The translations under genes and the position numbers were made by a program. The notes beneath the pieces are model-generated. The model searched no databases, had not been told where the DNA came from, and worked only from the letters and a program-made list of their open reading frames with translations. This document shows, in pieces, positions 55,331 through 63,858 of a stretch of 64,000 bases of DNA. Within the stretch, counting starts at the first letter, position 1; every line of letters starts with the position of its first letter. Location: NCBI GenBank assembly GCA_963727285.1, contig CAVSFF010000009.1:434001-498000 (forward strand), in the 5' to 3' direction. The DNA is from CAITWD01 sp963727285. Lineage in GTDB: Bacteria > Actinomycetota > Thermoleophilia > Miltoncostaeales > Miltoncostaeaceae.

Positions 55331-55465
55331 GACCGCAACCGCGGGACCCGCGTGACAAATGGCAGGCGCGCGCCTCCTCGACAGCCGTCGTGCGCTGATA
55401 TCGTTCCCGGGCCCGCTCGCACAGTGCCGCGGCGCCGAACCACCCCTCGTGAGGAGCCACTAGAG

Positions 55466-55777
55466 ATGGCCTACGTCATCGCCGAGCCGTGCATCGGCAC
55501 CAAGGACACGTCGTGTGCCGACGTGTGCCCGGTCGACTGTATCCACCCCGCCCCAGGGGAGGAGCACTACCAGGAAAGCACCATGCTCTACATCGACCCG
55601 ACCGAGTGCATCGACTGCGACGCGTGCGTCGAGGCCTGCCCGGTCGACGCGACGATGTCCGAGGACGACGTCCCGGCCCAGTTCGAGATCTTCCGCGAGA
55701 TCAACCGCGTCTACTTCGAGGACGGCTTCGCGGCCGGCGAGAAGATGGTCGCCGAGTACCTGGCCAACAAGGGCTAG
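55466..55777 (+). CDS. fdxA: 7Fe ferredoxin (3Fe-4S/4Fe-4S), FdxA type
   Basis: 103 residues from the ATG at 55466. The N-terminal cluster site is EPCIGTKDTSCADVCPVDC, the second is ECIDCDACVEACPVDATM. The acidic body and the C-terminal helix (NRVYFEDGFAAGEKM) are typical of actinobacterial 7Fe ferredoxins. A candidate electron carrier for KorAB. A strong hairpin follows the stop. Confidence 0.95.
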   Translation: MAYVIAEPCIGTKDTSCADVCPVDCIHPAPGEEHYQESTMLYIDPTECIDCDACVEACPVDATMSEDDVPAQFEIFREINRVYFEDGFAAGEKMVAEYLANKG

Positions 55778-55784
55778 ATCGCGC

Positions 55785-55812
55785 GCCCCGGGCGCCGTCG
55801 CGCGCCCGGGGC
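55785..55812. terminator. bidirectional hairpin after the ferredoxin gene
   Basis: Perfect 11-base arms GCCCCGGGCGC (55785-55795) and GCGCCCGGGGC (55802-55812) with a six-base loop, between the ferredoxin stop and the convergent SnoaL-like gene. No U-tract. Confidence 0.55.
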
Positions 55813-55847
55813 CGGCGTCCTGGCCGCCGTGCGGGCCGGGGCGCCCG

Positions 55848-56261
55848 TCAGTCGTCCTCGCGGATCATCCGCACGATCGGCGACGCGTGGTGCAGGGACA
55901 GCCGCCACCCGTCGCTGCCGAGCACAAAGACGTTGGTCGCGGCGATCGACGCCTCGACGCGGTCGCCCTCGTGCGCGCTCGTCACGTGCTCGATGCATGT
56001 CACCACTGCGACCGGGTCGTTGACGGTGACGCCGAGGATCTCGACGCCGACCTCCATGTATCCCGTGTTGGCGAGCACGAACTCCCACGTCTCCATGACG
56101 TCGTCCCAGCCGCTGACCCAGGGGCCGCCCGGGTGCACGCAGGCCGCGTCATCGCCGGTGACCCAGCAGGCCGCGAGCGCGTCGGGGTTCTTCGCCTCGA
56201 GGGCCTCGTAGAAACGCCGGTTGGCGGCTTCCACCTGGGCACGGACGACGGGACTGGTCAC
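55848..56261 (-). CDS. SnoaL-like (NTF2-fold) protein
   Basis: 137 residues from a GTG at 56261 behind GAGGAGGT. The pattern QVEAANRRFYEALEAKNPDA then WVTGDDAACVHPGGPWVSGW, with TNVFVLGSDGWRLSLHHASP, is the calcium/calmodulin-kinase-association-like or SnoaL_3 group, stand-alone in bacteria. Possible small-molecule binding or stress role; no reaction is assigned. Confidence 0.8.
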   Translation of the reverse strand: MTSPVVRAQVEAANRRFYEALEAKNPDALAACWVTGDDAACVHPGGPWVSGWDDVMETWEFVLANTGYMEVGVEILGVTVNDPVAVVTCIEHVTSAHEGDRVEASIAATNVFVLGSDGWRLSLHHASPIVRMIREDD

Positions 56262-56271
56262 GCTGACCTCC

Positions 56272-56575
56272 TCATGGGGTTCCTTCGGACGGGCCGGCTG
56301 CGGCCCCGAGAAGCTCGGCCTGCACGGCCTGAGCGGCGGCCCGGCACAGCGCCTGCACGACCTTGCGCCGCGCACGGGCCGGCGGCGCGTCGTCCCACAG
56401 CATCGGGCGCCCGGACGAGCGTCGCGGCGGCGGCCAGCCACGTGCCGCCCGTCAGGCCGTCTGCCGCGCGCGACGCCTGTGCCAACAGCGGTCCGGCCAC
56501 GGGGTCGCAGCGGACGACCGCCATCTCGATCGCCCCGAGCGCCGCGACCAGACGCACGGCGTCAGGCGCGCGCAT
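56272..56575 (-). CDS. hypothetical protein (apparent frameshift)
   Basis: About 100 residues from the ATG at 56575, overlapping the amidohydrolase stop by 14 bases. MRAPDAVRLVAALGAIEMAV, AQASRAADGLTGGTWLAAAA, then one extra base (probably in CCC around 56405) before MLWDDAPPARARRKVVQALC and the stop. Ala-rich and helical; no family recognised. Operon position between amidohydrolase and SnoaL genes. Confidence 0.5.
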
Positions 56576-57410
56576 CGCCCACCTCCAGAACACGCGCGAG
56601 GTTGCCGGCGAGCACTCCGGCCAGATCATCCGCGGACCATCCCGCGATGCGGCCTGCGAGCCCGACCAGCTGCAGCGCCGTCGCATAGTCACCGTACGGG
56701 CGGTCCGACCCGAACAGCAGACGCCCCGGCGGCAGTCCGACCAGATCCGGGAGCGCAGCCAGGGACGTGTCGAACCAGACCCCCGGGTGGTCGGCGACGC
56801 GCGCATGCACGGCGCGCGCATCGCCACGGGCGCCGTGGGCGAGCACCAACCGGGCATCCGGCACGGCATCGAGGATGGTCGCGACCGCGTCGGCCAACGG
56901 CCGGGCGCCGTACCCGGCGTGGATCAGGACCGGCCAGCCGTGCGCCGTCGCCGCGGCGACGCAGGCGATCGCCTCCGGCGCTTCGGGGGCGAACCCCTGG
57001 GCGACCGGGTGCAGCTTGAGGCCGCGGGCACCGGCATCGGCGGCGGCCTCGATCTCCGCGAGCGCACCCCGGAGCGGCGCGACCCGACAGAACGGGACGA
57101 GACGATCCGGCGCTGCCGCCGCAGCGGCCAGCAGCTCGCGGTTGGCGTCGGCGAAGTCGCCGTTCGGGCCGGGGTCGTTGAGCGGGAAGACCACGGCGCG
57201 GTCGACCTGCCAGCGCGCCATGTCCTCACGCAGGTCATCCGGCGCGAGCGCGTGTCCGTCCCGGTCGCGCCCGAGGTGGACATGGATGTCGGCGCGGGGG
57301 CCGTCGGGCAGGCCACGCCCCGCCCCGACCGCGGCCTCCAGCGCTGCCAGCCATTCGGGATCCGCCCCCGCCTGCCAGAGCAGGCCCGCCGACTCGCCGA
57401 AGACTCTCAC
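56562..57410 (-). CDS. amidohydrolase (amidohydrolase_2 / ACMSD-like)
   Basis: 282 residues from a GTG at 57410 that overlaps the upstream thioesterase stop (GTGA). Metal ligands: ADIHVHLGRD, GLKLHPVAQGF, VLIHAGYGARPL, LVLAHGARGDAR and the Asp in LLFGSDRPYGDY. TIM-barrel hydrolase or decarboxylase family; substrate unknown. Confidence 0.82.
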   Translation of the reverse strand: MRVFGESAGLLWQAGADPEWLAALEAAVGAGRGLPDGPRADIHVHLGRDRDGHALAPDDLREDMARWQVDRAVVFPLNDPGPNGDFADANRELLAAAAAAPDRLVPFCRVAPLRGALAEIEAAADAGARGLKLHPVAQGFAPEAPEAIACVAAATAHGWPVLIHAGYGARPLADAVATILDAVPDARLVLAHGARGDARAVHARVADHPGVWFDTSLAALPDLVGLPPGRLLFGSDRPYGDYATALQLVGLAGRIAGWSADDLAGVLAGNLARVLEVGDARA

Positions 57411-57850
57411 CGGCCGTCCTCGAAGGCCGCAAGGCGTGCGGCCAGGTCCGCCGGGACCCGCGTCGGGCGTCCGCCCTCATATCCCGAGACGCCGACGATC
57501 ACCTGCTCGGCGGTCGCCACGACGTCGCCGGTGACGGCATCCTCGATCCGGTAGGCCACCGTGTGGCTCGAGCGACCGATGCGCGCCGTGCGGATCCGAA
57601 CGGTGAGTTCGTCGCCGAAGCGGGCGGACCGCCGGTAGTCGCAGGCGAGGTGCCGGACGACGAACAGATGCCCGTCGGGGCCGAGCTCGGGGATTCCCAA
57701 CTCCCGGCGATACGCCATCAGGGCGCGGTCCAGCAGCCGCGCGTAGTTGCCGTAGTAGACGACCCCGCCCAGGTCGGTGTCGGCGATCTCCACCCGCGTG
57801 GACACCGCGAAGCCGAACCCGTCGGGATCGGAGATCGGGGCCGCGGTCAA
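57407..57850 (-). CDS. YbgC/4HBT-type hotdog thioesterase
   Basis: 147 residues from a TTG at 57850 whose TTGA overlaps the methyltransferase stop. The 4-hydroxybenzoyl-CoA thioesterase signature is VEIADTDLGGVVYYGNYARL (catalytic Asp in TDLGGVVYYG), with LDRALMAYRRELGIPELG and VRHLACDYRRSARFGDELTV. Hydrolyses acyl-CoA thioesters; substrate unknown. Coupled to the amidohydrolase gene. Confidence 0.85.
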   Translation of the reverse strand: MTAAPISDPDGFGFAVSTRVEIADTDLGGVVYYGNYARLLDRALMAYRRELGIPELGPDGHLFVVRHLACDYRRSARFGDELTVRIRTARIGRSSHTVAYRIEDAVTGDVVATAEQVIVGVSGYEGGRPTRVPADLAARLAAFEDGR

Positions 57851-58776
57851 CGGCGCGTCCCCAGCATGAGGTGATGCCGATCCTCGTCGACGGCGACGAC
57901 CTCCTCCAGCGGGCACCCCGCGGCCGCCATCCATCCGGCGTACGCCGCCTCGTCGTAGACCTCGCGCACCGGTGGTCCCGGTGAGCATCGTGATGCCGAA
58001 CAGCGCCGCCGGCGCCGAGCGTCCGAGAATGACCTCCTGGATCGCCAAGCGACCGCCCGGTCGGAGCGCGCGGCCCGCCGCGCGCACGAGATCGGCGGCA
58101 ACCGCAGGCCCGAACAGGTGGACCACGTTTCCCAGGTACACCGCGTCCCACGGCCCGACCGGGACGCCGCGCGTCACGTCCGCAGCGATCTGGGCGACCC
58201 CCCAGCCGGCAAGCTCGTCCCCCCCAGCGCCAGCGATTCCGGAAGATCGACGACCGTCACCGCCCAGCCCGCCGCCGCAAACCCCCGGGCGTAGCTGCCG
58301 GGCCCGCCACCGACATCGAGTAGCCGCCGCGCGCCCGACGGCGGCCCGAGCGCCTGGACGGTCGCCGACACCCGTCGTGCGGCGATGGCCCGCATCGCCT
58401 CCAGGAACCGCCGCCGGGTCGCCGCGTCGCCGGCGGAGACGTCATGGCTCGGCGCTCCGGTCCGCAGGGTCCGTCCGAGCTGTCCGTAGGCCGCCAGCTC
58501 ACGAGCTGCGAGCCGCACCTCCGCGAGCACCGCGTCTGCGGGCTCCGGCCCGAGCGCAGCACGAGCCTTGGCCGTCAGCGTGATCACCCCATCATCGTCG
58601 CGCACCCATCCGCGATCGGCGAGCGCCACCAGGGTGACGCGGACCGCGCGGGCGTCGAGGCCCAGATCCGCCGCCAGCCCGGCGGCCGTTCCACCCGTGG
58701 CGGCGCGGTCCAGCAACCCGGTCTCATCCGCGGCAGCCAGCACCAGAATCTCCCGCCAGTCGTCGACCTGGGTCAT
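57847..58776 (-). CDS. SAM-dependent O-methyltransferase-like (two apparent frameshifts)
   Basis: About 310 codons from the ATG at 58776. An N-terminal helix-turn-helix-like dimerisation domain (GLLDRAATGGTAAGLAADLG, RGWVRDDDGVITLTAKARAA) is followed by the SAM motif RRLLDVGGGPGSYARGFAAA and VVDLPESLALGG. The frame then breaks in a seven-base C run at 58219-58225, resumes as DELAGWGVAQIAADVTRG, and YLGNVVHLFGPAVAADLVR and GGRLAIQEVILG follow. A second slip near 57968-57975 leads to PVREVYDEAAYAGWMAAAGC. Substrate unknown. Confidence 0.78.
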
Positions 58777-58853
58777 GGCGGTGAGGCTATCCAATCGCGG
58801 CACGCCGGAGGGGCGGGCGCCCGCGATCGTCGCCCGCTGATACCCTCCCGGAC

Positions 58854-59126
58854 GTGAGCGCAGGAAAGTCCAAGAAGCAGGCCGTCGGGCGACGGCGCAA
58901 CTACGGCCCGACCGCCGACCAGATCGGGGCCCGAAAGTACCTGCCTAACTACTGGGCGAACTGGCTCGGGTTTGCCCTGTTCGGGATCGTGGGCATCGCG
59001 TTCTTCTGCTGGGGCATCTTCTACGTGGCCGACCAGCAGTTCGCGAACGGCATCGTGGCGTTGCTGTTGACCGGTGCCCTCGGGTACATGGTGTACCTGT
59101 TCGGGTCCACGCGCCTGCGCGACTAG
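58854..59126 (+). CDS. small two-helix membrane protein
   Basis: 90 residues from a GTG at 58854. Basic N-terminus (KSKKQAVGRRRNYGPTADQI), two helices (NWLGFALFGIVGIAFFCWGI and ANGIVALLLTGALGYMVYLF) and a short tail. Its size and topology recall the division protein CrgA, but the sequence is not convincing. Convergent with sufR. Confidence 0.65.
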   Translation: MSAGKSKKQAVGRRRNYGPTADQIGARKYLPNYWANWLGFALFGIVGIAFFCWGIFYVADQQFANGIVALLLTGALGYMVYLFGSTRLRD

Positions 59127-59151
59127 CCCGAGTGCCTGCCCCGCCCCGGGC

Positions 59152-59892
59152 TCAGGGGGTGCCGACGACCTCGGCCACGCAGGCCTCGTCCCCGCGCGCA
59201 CGCGTGGCGGCGACGCTCAGGGTGGCGTGCTGGTCGAAGGCGGCGAGCATGCCCTTCCAGATCGCGCGGTCGAGACCGCAGATCCGCTCGGGGTCGTCGA
59301 AGGCGAGCTCCTCGAACGGGCAGGCGCACGCGCGGATCGTGCCGTCGCCGGACGTCTGGGCAGCGAATCCGTAGCGCGACAGCAGCCGGACGACCTGCTC
59401 GACGGCGTTGACGCCGTCCTGCCCGGGGCGCGTCCGCCCCGCGGCGACCTCGTGCAGACCGACCTCAAAGCCGAACTCGTAGCCGATCCGGTCGAGGATG
59501 TCCTGTCCTGCGGCACCCGATTCGTCGGCGGCGGCCTTGAGCAGCAGCGACGCGAGCAGGTCGTAGTGGCGCTCGGGCAGCGAGACGCTCATCTCCTCCG
59601 CGGCGAGGCGGTAGTGCTTGGCCGGGCGCCCCGCGCCGGGGCCCGAACGGCCCGTGCGGCGTTTGAACTCGGCCGTCAGGAACCCCTGATCGACCAGCTT
59701 GTCGAGGTGGAAACCCGCAAGCCGGCGGTCGATGCCGACGACATCGGCCACCTGGTCCTTGCTGACGGCGTCCTCGTGTTCCCGGACCATGAAGAACACA
59801 CGACGACGGGTCGGGTCGCCCAGTGCCGCGGCCAAGCGCTCGATCTCATGCTCGGCGGGCCACGCGGGTGGGTGTTCGAGATGCTCGGTCAC
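59152..59892 (-). CDS. sufR: SufR-type Fe-S-sensing transcriptional regulator
   Basis: 246 residues from a GTG at 59892. N-terminal winged helix: PAEHEIERLAAALGDPTRRR, then DQVADVVGIDRRLAGFHLDK and GRPAKHYRLAAEEMSV. The C-terminal sensor has the three cysteines in RACACPFEELAFDDPERICG (two in CxC plus one 13 later) that hold the [4Fe-4S] cluster in SufR proteins. Divergent from the suf operon, the usual place for its repressor. Confidence 0.88.
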   Translation of the reverse strand: MTEHLEHPPAWPAEHEIERLAAALGDPTRRRVFFMVREHEDAVSKDQVADVVGIDRRLAGFHLDKLVDQGFLTAEFKRRTGRSGPGAGRPAKHYRLAAEEMSVSLPERHYDLLASLLLKAAADESGAAGQDILDRIGYEFGFEVGLHEVAAGRTRPGQDGVNAVEQVVRLLSRYGFAAQTSGDGTIRACACPFEELAFDDPERICGLDRAIWKGMLAAFDQHATLSVAATRARGDEACVAEVVGTP

Positions 59893-60093
59893 GGCGTCTG
59901 CGTGCAGAATCCACGCGTCTTCGAGGGTAGCACTACCGCTACGCGCGCCCGGTCCCGGGCACCGCCCAACGGTATGGGCTTCCGATTTTCGGTCACGCAG
60001 GTATCTTATAGAAGAACGGTTGGCACCCCGCGAGCATCGCCCCCGTGCGAGTGGCCGGGTCTCAACACTCATTTTCCGCTCCAGGAGACGGCT
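59893..60093. promoter_or_regulatory. sufR-suf operon divergent promoter region
   Basis: 200 bases between divergent sufR and sufB. Contains the palindrome GGTAGCACTACC (59926-59937) and an overlapping inverted repeat GTAGC...GCTAC (59927-59942), a candidate SufR operator near the sufR start. An AT-rich stretch around 60001-60013 (GTATCTTATAGAA) could hold a -10 box for sufB, with AGGAGA as its ribosome binding site. All assignments are by position. Confidence 0.45.
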
Positions 60094-61503
60094 GTGTCGA
60101 CGACCACACCTCCCGAGCTCGAGGGCTTCGGGCAGTACAAGTTTGGCTGGCACGACCCCGCCCATTACGTGTTCACGCCCAAGAAGGGTCTGAACGCCGA
60201 CGTGGTGCGCGAGATCTCGTTCCTCAAGAACGAGCCCGAGTGGATGACCAAGTTCCGGCTGCGGTCGCTCGAGATCTTCGAGCGCAAGGCGATGCCGACC
60301 TGGGGATCCGACCTCAGCGGCATCGACTTCCAGGACATCTTCTACTTCATCCGCGCATCCGAGCGCCAGGGTGAGAGCTGGGACGATGTCCCCGAGGACA
60401 TCAAGAACACGTTCGATCGGCTGGGGATTCCCGAGGCCGAGCAGAAGTACCTGTCGGGCGTGTCCGCCCAGTACGAGAGCGAGGTCGTGTACCACTCGAT
60501 TCGCGAAGACCTCGAGAAGAAGGGCGTGATCTTCTGCGACACCGATACCGCGCTGCGTGACCACGAGGACCTGTTCAGGCAGTACTGGGCCACGGTGATT
60601 CCGCCCGGCGACAACAAGCTGGCGGCCCTCAACAGCGCGGTCTGGTCGGGCGGCTCGTTCATCTGGGTGCCCGAGGGCGTCGAGGTCGAAATCCCGCTGC
60701 AGGCCTACTTCCGGATCAACGCCGAGAACATGGGCCAGTTCGAGCGCACGCTGATCATCTGCGAGCCCGGCTCGTACGTCCACTACGTCGAGGGCTGCAC
60801 CGCGCCGATCTACTCGTCCGACAGCCTGCATTCGGCCGTCGTCGAGATCATCGTCAAGGAAGGCGCCCGCTGCCGCTACTCGACCATCCAGAACTGGTCG
60901 ACCAACGTCTACAACCTGGTCACCAAGCGCGCGGTCGCCCACGCGAACGCCACGATGGAATGGGTCGACGGCAACCTCGGCAGCAAGGTGACGATGAAGT
61001 ATCCGGCCGTCTGGCTGACAGGCCGCGGCGCCCGCGGCGAGGTGCTCTCGGTCGCCTTCGCCAGCGAAGGCATGCACCAGGACGCCGGAGCCAAGATGGT
61101 CCACGTCGCGCCGGACACCTCCTCGACGATCATCTCGAAGTCGATCTCGCGCGGCGGCGGGCGCACGTCCTACCGCGGACTCGTCAAGGTCGAGCCGGGC
61201 GCGTACCGCTCCCGGGCCTCGGTCGTGTGCGACGCGCTGCTGCTCGACGAGGACAGCCGTTCCGACACGTACCCGTACATGGACATCCAGGAAGAGAACT
61301 CCTCGGTCGGCCATGAGGCGACGGTGTCGAAGGTCGCCGACGACCAGATCTTCTATCTGATGAGCCGGGGCTTGTCCGAGGAGGAGGCCATGGCGATGAT
61401 CGTGCGCGGGTTCATCGAGCCGATCGCCAAGGAACTCCCGATGGAGTACGCCGTCGAGCTGAACCGGCTCATCGAACTGCAGATGGAGGGCAGCATTGGC
61501 TAG
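60094..61503 (+). CDS. sufB: SufB, scaffold subunit of the SUF Fe-S assembly complex
   Basis: 469 residues from the GTG at 60094 behind AGGAGA. Typical segments: EPEWMTKFRLRSLEIFERKA, AQYESEVVYHSIREDLEKKG, LNSAVWSGGSFIWVPEGVEV, YVEGCTAPIYSSDSLHSAVV and RGLSEEEAMAMIVRGFIEPI. Forms SufBC2D and receives sulfur from SufS to build clusters. Its stop overlaps the sufD TTG start. Confidence 0.95.
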   Translation: MSTTTPPELEGFGQYKFGWHDPAHYVFTPKKGLNADVVREISFLKNEPEWMTKFRLRSLEIFERKAMPTWGSDLSGIDFQDIFYFIRASERQGESWDDVPEDIKNTFDRLGIPEAEQKYLSGVSAQYESEVVYHSIREDLEKKGVIFCDTDTALRDHEDLFRQYWATVIPPGDNKLAALNSAVWSGGSFIWVPEGVEVEIPLQAYFRINAENMGQFERTLIICEPGSYVHYVEGCTAPIYSSDSLHSAVVEIIVKEGARCRYSTIQNWSTNVYNLVTKRAVAHANATMEWVDGNLGSKVTMKYPAVWLTGRGARGEVLSVAFASEGMHQDAGAKMVHVAPDTSSTIISKSISRGGGRTSYRGLVKVEPGAYRSRASVVCDALLLDEDSRSDTYPYMDIQEENSSVGHEATVSKVADDQIFYLMSRGLSEEEAMAMIVRGFIEPIAKELPMEYAVELNRLIELQMEGSIG

Positions 61504-62719
61504 CGCGCCGGCCTGGGCCGCGGAATTGCGGCACACCGCCACCACCAACCTCGACCGCCTGCCGGTCCTGACCGGCGACGAAGAGGAGTGGCGCTTTACC
61601 CCGCCGACCGATCTCGGTCTCGCGGGCATCGCGCCCGTGGACGGGACCGCGGTGCGCGCCGATCTGTCGGCGGCCGCCGGCCCGCGCGCCGCGACCCTGG
61701 CGCTGCCGGACGGAAGCCCGTCGGCCCCCGTGCTCGGTGAGCTGCCCGCCGGGGTCATTGTCGCTGAACTCGGCCAGGCGCTGATCGACCACGAGGACGT
61801 GGTCCGCTCCCGCCTCTACGGGCTGATCGGCTTCGATGATCGCCCCGGTGCGCTCAACGCGGCGAACTGGAGCGGTGGCACGTTCGTGTACGTGCCGCGC
61901 GGCGTCGAGCTCGTGCTGCCCACCGAGACGCTCCTGAGCGCGACGGGGGCCCACGGTCGCGTCTTCGGTCGCACGCTGGTCATCGTGGAAGAGGGCGCCA
62001 AGGCGACGGTCATCGACCGCTACCGCTCCGCCGACCTCGCCGGGACGGTGACGGCATCGACCGCGACCGAAATCTTCGTCGCCGACGGCGGCGAGTTGGA
62101 GCACCTGTCGCTGATCGAATGGGGCGCTGGCGTGCGCCACCACGCCCGCGTGACGGCATCGGCCGGCAAGGACGCACGCGTCCGTTCCGTGGTGGTGACA
62201 CTCGGCGGGGACGTCGTCCGTGTCGAGGCGACGCACATCGCCGCCGGCCCCGGTTCTGACTCGCGTGCGCTCGGCCTCTTCTTCGCCGACGACCACCAGC
62301 ACTTCGAGCACCGCGTGGTCGCCCGGCACGAGGCTCCCCAGGCCTACTCGAACCTCCTCTACAAGGGTGCGCTCAAGGACCAGGCCCACACCGTGTTCTT
62401 CGGCAACCTCGTCGTGCCGCCGGGCGCGCCGGGCACCGACGCCTACCAGACCAACCGCAACCTGGTCCTCAACGAAGGCGCCCGCGCCGACACGATCCCG
62501 TTCCTCGAGATCGAGACGGCCGAGGTCAAGTGTTCCCACGCCGGTGCGGTCGGCCGCGTCGACGACGAGCACCTGTTTTACCTGCGATCGCGGGGCGTCG
62601 ACGAGGAGACCGCCAAGCGGTTGATCGTGCTCGGGTTCCTGCAGGAAGTTCTCGAGCACGTGCAGCTCGAGGAAGTCCGCCGCGAGCTCGAAGACGCCGT
62701 TGCACGGAAGCTCGCGTGA
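61496..62719 (+). CDS. sufD: SufD, structural subunit of the SUF complex
   Basis: 407 residues from a TTG at 61496, whose codons overlap the sufB stop. Beta-helix core with ALNAANWSGGTFVYVPRGVE, FFADDHQHFEHRVVARHEAP, YQTNRNLVLNEGARADTIPF and KCSHAGAVGRVDDEHLFYLR, then RGVDEETAKRLIVLGFLQEV. Pairs with SufB and SufC. The stop overlaps the Rieske gene start (GTGA). Confidence 0.94.
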   Translation: MASAPAWAAELRHTATTNLDRLPVLTGDEEEWRFTPPTDLGLAGIAPVDGTAVRADLSAAAGPRAATLALPDGSPSAPVLGELPAGVIVAELGQALIDHEDVVRSRLYGLIGFDDRPGALNAANWSGGTFVYVPRGVELVLPTETLLSATGAHGRVFGRTLVIVEEGAKATVIDRYRSADLAGTVTASTATEIFVADGGELEHLSLIEWGAGVRHHARVTASAGKDARVRSVVVTLGGDVVRVEATHIAAGPGSDSRALGLFFADDHQHFEHRVVARHEAPQAYSNLLYKGALKDQAHTVFFGNLVVPPGAPGTDAYQTNRNLVLNEGARADTIPFLEIETAEVKCSHAGAVGRVDDEHLFYLRSRGVDEETAKRLIVLGFLQEVLEHVQLEEVRRELEDAVARKLA

Positions 62720-63066
62720 CGCAGTCCGCGTTTGTGGACGTCGCCGGGATTGCCGACGTACCGCCGGACACTCCGGTGCGCGTCGACGTCGACGGCACGC
62801 CGGTGTGCCTGGTCAACGTCGACGGCACGATCCACGCGGTCCATGACGTCTGCTCCCACGCCCTCGAGTCGCTCTCGGGCGGCTGGGTCGACGGCGACCG
62901 CATCGAGTGCCCGCGACATGGGGCGACCTTTTCGGTCGTCTCGGGCGAGGCCCTGAGCCCGCCGGCGAGTTCCCCGCTGCCGATCTTCGGCGTGGCGATC
63001 GAGGACGGCCGCGTGCTGGTCGACCCGACGCCCAACCGGCCCCATCCGATTTTCCGAACCCCGTAA
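62716..63066 (+). CDS. Rieske-type ferredoxin of the suf operon
   Basis: 116 residues from a GTG at 62716. The [2Fe-2S] ligands are in DVCSHALESLSGG (CxH) and RIECPRHGATFSV (CxxH), the NirD/bphF-like Rieske fold. Common between sufD and sufC in Actinobacteria, where it is thought to provide electrons during cluster assembly; not experimentally settled. Confidence 0.9.
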   Translation: MTQSAFVDVAGIADVPPDTPVRVDVDGTPVCLVNVDGTIHAVHDVCSHALESLSGGWVDGDRIECPRHGATFSVVSGEALSPPASSPLPIFGVAIEDGRVLVDPTPNRPHPIFRTP

Positions 63067-63083
63067 TCAGGAGACACCCACCG

Positions 63084-63851
63084 TTGGCCGATCCCATCCT
63101 GCAAATCAAGGGCCTTGAAGTCGCCGTCGAAGGCCGCACGATCCTCAAGGGAGTCGACCTCGAGGTTCCTCAGGGCGAGATCCACGCGCTGATGGGCCCG
63201 AACGGCTCCGGCAAGAGCACACTGGCCTACGCGTTGGCCGGACACCCGCGCTACGAAGTCACCGGCGGATCGGTGATCTTCGACGGCAAGGACCTGCTCG
63301 ACATGAACATCGACGAGCGGGCGAAGGCCGGCTTCTTCCTGGCGATGCAGTACCCCGTCGAGGTTCCAGGGGTCTCGGTCCTGAACTTCCTGCGCACATC
63401 CTTGAACTCGATCCGCGGCGAAGAGCTCAGCCCGCGTGAGTTCATGAAGCTCTTCCAGGAGAAGAGCAAGCTGCTCGAGTTCGACGCGAGCTTCACCGAC
63501 CGGTACCTCAACGAGGGCTTTTCCGGAGGCGAGAAGAAGCGCCACGAGATTCTGCAGATGGCGATGATCGAGCCGCGCTTCGCCGTCCTCGACGAGACCG
63601 ACTCGGGACTGGATGTCGATGCGCTCAAGGTCGTCTCGCGTGGCGTCAACAGCCTGAAGGGCCCAAACCTGGGCGCGCTCATCATCACCCACTACACCCG
63701 CATCCTGCAGTACATCACCCCGGATGTCGTGCACGTGATGTTCGAGGGCAGGATCGTCCGGACCGGCGGTCCGGAACTCGCCGACGAGCTCGAGGCGGGT
63801 GGGTACGCGCAATACGGCTCATCGGAGCCGGCCGTCGCGCCGGGCGTCTAG
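63084..63851 (+). CDS. sufC: SufC, ATPase of the SUF complex
   Basis: 255 residues from a TTG at 63084 behind CAGGAG. Walker A GPNGSGKSTLAYALAGHPRY, signature FSGGEKKRHEILQM, Walker B RFAVLDETDSGLDVD and H-loop IITHYTRIL, with MQYPVEVPGVSVLNFLRTS typical of SufC rather than transport ATPases. Powers SufBC2D. Confidence 0.95.
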   Translation: MADPILQIKGLEVAVEGRTILKGVDLEVPQGEIHALMGPNGSGKSTLAYALAGHPRYEVTGGSVIFDGKDLLDMNIDERAKAGFFLAMQYPVEVPGVSVLNFLRTSLNSIRGEELSPREFMKLFQEKSKLLEFDASFTDRYLNEGFSGGEKKRHEILQMAMIEPRFAVLDETDSGLDVDALKVVSRGVNSLKGPNLGALIITHYTRILQYITPDVVHVMFEGRIVRTGGPELADELEAGGYAQYGSSEPAVAPGV

Positions 63852-63858
63852 ACGACCG

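Noticed and set aside
58854..59126. CrgA assignment for the small membrane protein
   Set aside because: Length and two-helix topology fit, but the conserved CrgA sequence around the helices is not apparent, so only a generic call was made.
59893..61758. Long minus-strand frame continuing upstream of sufR
   Set aside because: It is antisense to sufB and sufD; SufR homologs start near the GTG at 59892.
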